Source: Undibacterium_A arcticum (GTDB lineage Bacteria; Pseudomonadota; Gammaproteobacteria; Burkholderiales; Burkholderiaceae_D). Taken from it: 64,000 bases of DNA. The notes below the pieces were generated by a model. It saw only the letters and a list, made by a program, of their open reading frames with translations. It made no database searches and was not told the DNA's origin. Each line of letters begins with the position of its first letter. The stretch's first letter is position 1. The position numbers and the translations under genes are program-made. Location of the stretch: the NCBI RefSeq assembly GCF_042660705.1, contig NZ_JBHSUQ010000001.1; one strand, written 5' to 3'. Positions 57,925 to 64,000 of the stretch are shown here, piece by piece.

Positions 57925-58350
57925 ATGTACAAAATACTTGTTGCCGCTGCAGTCGCGGTCTTCTTTTTGTTCGATGTTGCAGGCGCCGCCAGCCCGCCGG
58001 CTCCCGCGAATGCCTTCGTCTATATCGGCTGGCCGACAGACGGTCAAGTCGTTTCGGCGGGGAAGCCGTTTCGCGTGTGGTTTGGGTTGCGCAATATGGG
58101 CGTCGCGCCAAAAGATGTGAAGTTCCCGAACACAGGCCATCACCATCTGCTGATCGATACGGACTTGCCGCCATTGGACCAGGAGATCCCGTCGGATAGG
58201 AATCACCTGCATTTCGGCGCGGGTGAAACGGAGACCATGTTGGAACTGGCTCCGGGAAAACATACCTTGCAACTGCTGATGGGCGACGATAAACACATTC
58301 CCCACAATCCCCCGGTCTATTCGAAAAAGCTCACGATAACCGTCAAATAA
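57925..58350 (+). CDS. Periplasmic DUF4399 protein, second copy
   Basis: The 141-residue product has a signal peptide (MYKILVAAAVAVFFLFDVAG) and a DUF4399 domain closely matching the preceding gene (GHHHLLIDTDLPPLDQEIPS, HLHFGAGETETMLELAPGKH, GDDKHIPHNPPVYSKK). The two proteins are the same length and agree over most of the domain, so this is a tandem duplication. Both are probably secreted to the periplasm from one transcript. Confidence 0.9.
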   Translation: MYKILVAAAVAVFFLFDVAGAASPPAPANAFVYIGWPTDGQVVSAGKPFRVWFGLRNMGVAPKDVKFPNTGHHHLLIDTDLPPLDQEIPSDRNHLHFGAGETETMLELAPGKHTLQLLMGDDKHIPHNPPVYSKKLTITVK

Positions 58351-58541
58351 GGATTCGCATGCACTGGATACGCATCAACCTTACATGCAATTCAGAAGGA
58401 TCTCGCTCCGTCGGAACTGGCGTTTTTGGCCGATGTTAAATTACACATTCACGCAAAACGGAAAACGGCGAGTTCTGCGTTAGTTGAAAATAGGTATGGC
58501 TTGGCATTCCACATCCGGCATTCAGGGCGAAAGACGGTGAG

Positions 58542-60480
58542 ATGGCAAACACAGCAACTTTCTCCGAGTCATTGGGGGCCGTGACGGCATACCTCGAAGT
58601 GACCGGAGCCGGTACGATTAAGGCGACCGTGTTCCCGCTCCATGACGAGGTTGTCATAGGGCGAGACCCACAAGACTCGCTGGCGTTGGACAGGTTTCTC
58701 TGTATTCCCGAGCACACCGTGAGTCGACGGCACGCGCGCATCCGACGCCGCGGCGACACTTATTTCGTGGAAGATCTTCACTCATTCAATGGAACCTTCA
58801 TCCTGGGCAACAGACTCACACCCGGCGCATGGCGCCCACTGCGGGATGGCGACGAGCTTAGTGTGTCCTCTGTTCAGATCGTGTTCCACTCATTGCTTGT
58901 GCCGGCTCGCGAGAGCATGCCCATCATTATTACCCAAGCAATCGATGCGACCGAGTTTGCGAAAACCTTGAAATCCACCCCTGACGCGGATCAAAGCGAT
59001 ATGCAGCGGACGGTTCGGAAACTCCACGCCATGGCGCAAGTCGGTATTGCTCTTGGTGCGGTGACTGATCGCGCCACCATGATCGAGAAGATCATGAACT
59101 TTATCTTCGAACTGTTTCCTCTTGCCGAGCGCGCCTTCATTCTCTTGAACAAAATTGAGGGAGAACCACCGGTGCCCGTTGCCGCGCGTCGGCGCGACGG
59201 TACGATCGAGGATCCGGAACAGGTCAGAATGTCGCGCACGATCATTAGCGAGGTATTCAACAAAAAAACAGTCAATTCTTTCGGTCGACACCTTGTCGGA
59301 TCGCCATTTCGGCTCCCAGCAATCCATCGTCTCCCAAGCCATTCGAAGTGTGATGTGCGTCCCGCTACTGTTGGAGGGTGAGTGTTTGGGTTTGATTCAG
59401 GTGGACACGTCTTCGGACCCCCACGCGTTCAAGGAACAGGACCTTGAAATGCTCACGGGCGTCTGTGCGGAGACCGCGGTTGCGCTCAAAAACTTTCAGC
59501 TCTATTCTGATATCGAGCGTCTACTCGATGGATTCGTTCGTGCTTCGGTCCAGGCAATCGAGGAGCGCGATCCGGTTACCGCAGGTCATTCGTTCCGCGT
59601 TGCGGGCTACGCGGAGTACCTGGCAAAGGCGGTGGATCAGGACGCCAGCCCCGATCTGCGACACATTGTGTTTACGAAACAGCAGTTGCGCGAAATACGC
59701 TATGCCGCGCTGCTGCACGATTTCGGAAAAGTCGGCGTCAGGGAACACGTCCTGCGCAAAGAGAAAAAGCTCCACCATTCCGACATGTGTCTGCTGGAGC
59801 AGCGGTTCAAGTACGCACGGGCTTGCCTGGAACGGCAAGCGTATCGACATTTGGCGGAACGGCACACACAGTGCGGGTTGAGCATGGCGGCGTTTCGGGA
59901 AGAAAAAAGGAAGATCGATGAGAATCTGGGCGGAGAATTCGAGCGCCTGGATGAATTTCTCAGAACCATTCGACGCGCGAACGAGCCTGCAATTTCACAT
60001 ACCGAGGCCCTGCCTGAACTCAGAGATGTCCTCGACTATACGTATCACGAATCGGACGGCCCCGCGGCACGGTTGCTGGACGAACATGAATTCTCGGCTT
60101 TGAGCGTTTCTGTCGGTTGCCTGACCGAGGAAGAGCGTCGACAGGTTCAGTCACACGTGGCCGATTCCTATTCCTTTCTGATTTTGATTCCCTGGACGCG
60201 GGACTTGGCCGGTATTCCCGCTATTGCCCACGGCCATCACGAGAAACTCGATGGATCGGGTTATCCGATGGGATTGCGCGGCGCCCAGATTAATATTCAA
60301 ACCCGGATTCTAACCATTTGTGACATCTACGATGCGCTCACCGCTGCAGATCGCCCGTACAAGAGAGCGATGCCTGTAGAACAGGCACTTGACCTGATGA
60401 CTGCGGAATGCCGGGCTGGGCGGCTCGATTCCAGATTGTTCAACGTGTTTGTCGAATCCAAGGTCTGGGCGATGGCATGA
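58542..60480 (+). CDS. FHA-GAF-HD-GYP protein, with a one-base insertion
   Basis: The restored 645-residue cytoplasmic protein combines three domains. The FHA domain (~25-115; VVIGRDPQDS, VSRRHARI, EDLHSFNGTFILGN) binds phosphothreonine. The GAF domain (~165-320) includes MCVPLLLEGECLGLIQVDTS. The HD-GYP domain (~340-640) has GHSFRVAGYA, LLHDFGKVGVRE, and HGHHEKLDGSGYPMGLRG, with the long insertion between motifs typical of a variant. HD-GYP enzymes degrade c-di-GMP. Frame is lost in the run of seven A residues at 59263-59269; removing one A gives FNKKQSILSVDTLSD. The neighbouring kinase makes it a candidate phosphorylation-controlled c-di-GMP phosphodiesterase. Confidence 0.87.
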
Positions 60481-60524
60481 GAGGGTGCCGGATCAACTTA
60501 CTGCATCAATTGCTGGCGACATAA

Positions 60525-62027
60525 ATGCATAAAACTTATTTTTGGGCGGTTCCAAATCGGAGCATGCCACGTGATCTACTTGAGCTTCGTCGGGTTCGTC
60601 GCGATTCTCGCTGTCGGCGTTCGCATTCGCTTGTGAGGCATTTTCTTGTTGCCGGTTTTTGCGCAGGTGTTTTATGCGCTTGCGCCGACGTCAATATCCC
60701 GGAATATCGCCGTCCCGACAGTCCCGCCAAATCCTCGTGGTCCCGGCCGCCAGAGACCTCGGTCTCGGCATCCGACACGATCACCCCGGATTGGTGGAAA
60801 GAATTCCAGAACCCGTATTTGGATACACTCATCAACAAGGCGATCACTGGTAACTTCGACCTAAAGATTCTTGCTGCACGGATCCAGGTTGCCAGCGCAC
60901 AAATTGGTGAGGCGCGCGCGGGGGCACTGCCGACCCTGGATGCAGGCGCTGGCGCAAGCTTTGAAAAAAGCACCGGTCAGAAGTTCTCAAAACAATTCAA
61001 TTTGGGTACCCAGGTCAATTGGGACATTGACATTTGGGGCAAAGTTGAAAAAGGCGTTCAGGCACAGACGGCCGAGTACCGCGCCTCAGAGGCAGACTGG
61101 CGCGCGGGATATCTGACGCTTGTTTCGGATGTGTCGACGACTTATTTTCAGATTCTTCAGTTTCAGGAACAAATTGATCAGCAACAACAAACCCTGGACA
61201 AGAACAAGCAAATATTGGCCATCTATGAGGCCATGGTCCAGAATGGATTGCTGCCCAACACGCGGGTGCTGCAACAACGCGCTGAAATTCATCGACTGAC
61301 GAACGACCTGCTGGAACTCCATCGATTGCGCGACTTGGCGGACAACGCGCTGGCCACGTTGACCGGCGAATCGGCAGGGACGTTTAAAGTCCCGGCTGCC
61401 CACTTGCAGCAAACTGTCCAGCTTCCGACGGTACCCGCCGGTCTGCCATCCCAACTGCTCAAACGCAGACCCGATGTGGTTGCGGCAGAGTATCGGGTCC
61501 TGGAGGCATACGAACTAGTAGGACAGGCAAAGCTTGCACAATTGCCCTCGATCAGTTTGACCGGACGGGGCGGGTCTTCCAGTTTTGCCCTCCTCGATTT
61601 GCTGAAATCCTTCACATTCGGATTTCTGCCCAGCATCAACTTTCCTATCCTGGATCCGAGCGTCAAGGCTCGCGTAAAGACGAGCGAGGCGCAAACCCAG
61701 GTCGCCGAGCAGCAGTATCGACGGACTGTCATTGGCGCTTTTGAAGAAGTGGAGAACGCCCTCGTGAATCTGGATGCCCATAAAAAGCAGAAGATCGAAT
61801 TGCAGCAGCAAGTCGATCATTTGAAAGTGATTGCCGTTCAGATCGAAGCGCAGCTCAAGGAAGGCGTTGTGTCTCAACTGGAGGTGTTTGAGAATCAGCG
61901 CACTCTATTGGCGGCGCAACTTGCATTGTTGGCGAATCACCAGCAGATCCTGTCGGACACGGTCACGCTCTATAAGACGCTGGGCGGAGGCTGGCCGATC
62001 GTTGAGGTCAGGAACGCCAGCCAATGA
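60525..62027 (+). CDS. TolC-like outer-membrane efflux lipoprotein (NodT/OprM family)
   Basis: The product matches RND-type outer-membrane factors: a lipoprotein signal (FLVAGFCAGVLCAC), then two OEP repeats with the helical barrel segments WWKEFQNPYLDTLINKAI, NWDIDIWGKVEKGVQAQ, LLKRRPDVVAAEYRV, AQLPSISLTG and NFPILDPSVKARVKTSEA. The open frame starts at ATG 60525, giving 500 residues, but the signal sequence would be ideal from GTG 60633, so the first 36 residues may not be translated. No inner-membrane pump or membrane-fusion protein is nearby inside the window. Its stop overlaps the next gene's ATG (ATGA), tying it to the FHA protein. Confidence 0.9.
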   Translation: MHKTYFWAVPNRSMPRDLLELRRVRRDSRCRRSHSLVRHFLVAGFCAGVLCACADVNIPEYRRPDSPAKSSWSRPPETSVSASDTITPDWWKEFQNPYLDTLINKAITGNFDLKILAARIQVASAQIGEARAGALPTLDAGAGASFEKSTGQKFSKQFNLGTQVNWDIDIWGKVEKGVQAQTAEYRASEADWRAGYLTLVSDVSTTYFQILQFQEQIDQQQQTLDKNKQILAIYEAMVQNGLLPNTRVLQQRAEIHRLTNDLLELHRLRDLADNALATLTGESAGTFKVPAAHLQQTVQLPTVPAGLPSQLLKRRPDVVAAEYRVLEAYELVGQAKLAQLPSISLTGRGGSSSFALLDLLKSFTFGFLPSINFPILDPSVKARVKTSEAQTQVAEQQYRRTVIGAFEEVENALVNLDAHKKQKIELQQQVDHLKVIAVQIEAQLKEGVVSQLEVFENQRTLLAAQLALLANHQQILSDTVTLYKTLGGGWPIVEVRNASQ

Positions 62028-64000
62028 ATGGTCAGTCGAAGCATGCTCCTGAAGAAGCACCGATCGCTCATGCCAATCAGCACGCGACAGCAGAGCAGAA
62101 GTTCAATACCGTGCTGAAGCCCCTATCCCATCCGGAATTGGGTGATATCCGCATTGATGAGGATTTGTTTGCCATCGGGCGGACCGAAGCGCCGTTCATG
62201 TCTTACGCGCCCGAAATAGTTGCCGACTTATCGCGCCGGCACGCAAGAATCTTTTCCGAGTACGGCTCCGTCTATATCGCCGACCTGGACAGCAAGAATG
62301 GGACGACCGTGAACGGCGTCAACGTTCGGCAGAAAATCATCCAGTTGCAGCAAGGCGACGAGATCTGCTTCGGACGGGCGCTGTCGTACCAAGTACATCT
62401 GAGCGCGTGCGTGCAGACGCCGGGACGCGCCGTGAAACTCGTCAGCCTGACGCTGAGTCCGGAGCGTGGCGAGCTGGGGCTTCAGCCGATTTGCGTGACG
62501 CAGTTCCCGTTCTTGATCAGCAAAGCGGACGAGACCTTTTCGCGTTACAAGGACGCGCACCCGCACCAGGTGAACTATATCTCGCGGCGCCATGCCCATA
62601 TTTTCCTGAAAAGCGGGGTACCTTTCGTCGAGGACCTGGGAAGCACCAACGGCACTTTCGTCGCCGGCAAACGTCTGGACGAGCACGCCGTTGCTTTGAC
62701 GGACGGAGACTCAATCGCATTCGGTGGGCATTATTTTGTATATAACGTGAGTCTGCAAAAGGAAGAGTCCGAAGTCGATCCGACAGTGACGAAGTTTAGC
62801 CCGGCCGCTGCGGAACATACCGGCGATGTGGATAAAACCACGTTTGTGGGAGCCGCAGGCTCGTTCCTTGACATATTCTGTGTCGAGCACGCGCAGCAAC
62901 AGGACGATGAAGTCAACAACGAGGCGTTGCAACAGGCCGACGATGCCAGGAAAGAAACTGACCAACCCCAGGTGCGAGGAAAATTCGTAATCTTCATCTC
63001 AGAACTGACCGAGGCCTTGGCGGGAAGCAACCGCAAGGGCATCCGCCACGCGTTCTGGTGGGGTACCGCGCTGGCAGCGGTGCTTGGAATTGTTGGGTTA
63101 CTGCTGTATCACAGCGGAGGGTCCGAACGGGAGTTGAAGAACCTGATGGCAAGCGGCGACTATGGTCGGGCGACGACGGCCGCTAACCAGTACCTGGAGC
63201 GCGATCCGGACAATGCCGAAGTCAAGGCGCTGAGTACCGAAGCGCTACTCAAAGCGAACGTACCGCAGTGGTTGACCATGTTGAAAGCCCGCGAGTTCGA
63301 TCGCGCGAGCGCCGCCCTCACCAACATGAAAAAACTCAGCACGCATAATGCGGACGTACAGGCTTTGGTGAGTGAGCTCGAATGGATCGGTAATCTTGAG
63401 AGATTCGTGATGGGTCAGGGCGGGGTGGATGCGCCGATTCGAATCTACGCCGATGAGCAAAAGATCAAGGCACTTGTCCAGCGATGGAATGAAGACCCGA
63501 TGGGACACCAACGGGCGCTCGCCAGAATCTTATCCTATGTCCCGGAATTCAAGGATCCGTACGCCGACGCGCTCAGCCATCTGCGTAAGCTCCAGAGCGA
63601 TGATTCGGTGTATCTGGCTGCGATCGAGCGCTTGAAGACGGCCATCAGCACCGAGTTGAACGGGGATCACCCTGAAGCGCTGGGGGCGGTCCTGAACGAG
63701 TATGCGGAGAAATATCCCCGGATCGGCGGTTTGGAAAACCTGCGCCAGGACTTGCGTCAGTACGTCGAAATCAACAACAGCCTGCGCGCCGGAGAATTGG
63801 GCTCACTCATCGTTCTTCTGGCAAATGCCCGGTTCTCAAGCCCGCCGTTTCAGGCCAGGTTTCGGGCGCTGGCATCGAGTAGCCGGCTTCCTCCTGCGGA
63901 GGCCGTCGGGCAGTATCAAGCCGTATCGAAGGCCTGGCGGGCCGGGGACACCAAGCAGGCCTTCGCCGGATTGCAAAAGATGGCCGCGGGTCCTTGGGCG
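62024..64000 (+). CDS. Double-FHA membrane protein, 3' end beyond the window
   Basis: The frame is open to the window end (659 codons). Two FHA domains come first: one at ~45-125 (FAIGRTEAP, LSRRHARIF, DLDSKNGTTVNG) and one at ~160-245 (YISRRHAHIFL, EDLGSTNGTFVAGKRL). An acidic linker and one membrane helix follow (FWWGTALAAVLGIVGLLLYH, ~347-366). The rest is a long alpha-helical, TPR-like region outside the cytoplasm (LKNLMASGDYGRATTAANQY, EYAEKYPRIGGLENLRQDL). The FHA pairs should dock phosphothreonine made by the nearby kinase, and the helical part could contact envelope partners. The ATG overlaps the TolC-like gene's stop. Confidence 0.88.
   Translation, partial: MNGQSKHAPEEAPIAHANQHATAEQKFNTVLKPLSHPELGDIRIDEDLFAIGRTEAPFMSYAPEIVADLSRRHARIFSEYGSVYIADLDSKNGTTVNGVNVRQKIIQLQQGDEICFGRALSYQVHLSACVQTPGRAVKLVSLTLSPERGELGLQPICVTQFPFLISKADETFSRYKDAHPHQVNYISRRHAHIFLKSGVPFVEDLGSTNGTFVAGKRLDEHAVALTDGDSIAFGGHYFVYNVSLQKEESEVDPTVTKFSPAAAEHTGDVDKTTFVGAAGSFLDIFCVEHAQQQDDEVNNEALQQADDARKETDQPQVRGKFVIFISELTEALAGSNRKGIRHAFWWGTALAAVLGIVGLLLYHSGGSERELKNLMASGDYGRATTAANQYLERDPDNAEVKALSTEALLKANVPQWLTMLKAREFDRASAALTNMKKLSTHNADVQALVSELEWIGNLERFVMGQGGVDAPIRIYADEQKIKALVQRWNEDPMGHQRALARILSYVPEFKDPYADALSHLRKLQSDDSVYLAAIERLKTAISTELNGDHPEALGAVLNEYAEKYPRIGGLENLRQDLRQYVEINNSLRAGELGSLIVLLANARFSSPPFQARFRALASSSRLPPAEAVGQYQAVSKAWRAGDTKQAFAGLQKMAAGPWA

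Noticed and set aside
52372..64000. Type VI secretion cluster (PpkA/PppA/Fha)
   Set aside because: Kinase, phosphatase and FHA proteins occur with T6SS, but no Tss gene is present in the window.
1..64000. CRISPR arrays or rRNA genes
   Set aside because: No regularly spaced repeats and no rRNA-like sequence were seen.

Overview
The window is chromosomal DNA of a betaproteobacterium, most likely an Oxalobacteraceae (order Burkholderiales). The basis is the gene order bamB-der-hfq-hflX-hflK-hflC-hisZ-purA, the presence of HisZ, and the GC-rich codon usage. There are no tools behind this annotation; family names come from recognising motifs in translated sequence.

Layout. (a) 1-8631: housekeeping genes on the + strand (bamB end, der, hfq, hflX, hflK, hflC, hisZ, purA, a phosphoribosyltransferase). 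(b) 9108-21247: seven closely spaced minus-strand genes that look like one ~12 kb operon. In transcription order they are a ThDP-dependent acetolactate-synthase-like enzyme, a short-chain dehydrogenase, two citrate-synthase-like subunits with a 4-nt overlap, a TonB-dependent receptor, a periplasmic substrate-binding protein, and a 1490-residue hybrid histidine kinase ending in GGDEF and EAL domains. Synthesis, uptake, sensing and c-di-GMP output thus appear in one unit. (c) 21946-37710: a damaged glutamine-synthetase-like gene, tRNA-Leu, and housekeeping genes rnr, rlmB, cysE, yceH, lpxH, ppiB, ppiA, cysS, a DNA glycosylase, accA, tilS, lysC. (d) 37855-51912: tRNA-Ser and an intact tRNA-Arg(ACG). 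A 52-bp piece of the tRNA-Arg 3' end is repeated 13.7 kb downstream, which marks a genomic island. Its cargo is an IS21 istB remnant, a GGDEF-EAL protein, a Cache/CheW fusion, a complete 3-hydroxybenzoate-to-gentisate catabolic set (LysR regulator, gentisate dioxygenase, fumarylpyruvate hydrolase, MFS transporter, maleylpyruvate isomerase, 3-hydroxybenzoate 6-hydroxylase), an IS5-type transposase remnant and an orphan gene. No integrase is visible. (e) 52372-64000: a Ser/Thr phosphosignalling cluster with a PP2C phosphatase, a 71-residue peptide with a double-glycine leader-like start, a membrane Ser/Thr kinase, an exported SUMF1/FGE-fold protein, two tandem DUF4399 proteins, an FHA-GAF-HD-GYP protein, a TolC-like outer-membrane lipoprotein and a double-FHA membrane protein that runs off the end.

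A strong caveat applies to the whole window. About twenty genes, including essential ones (der, cysS), carry one- or two-base indels, often in short homopolymers, and their two halves still encode perfect family sequence. This is best explained by sequencing or assembly error. Such genes are given their full restored extents and the indel position is stated.
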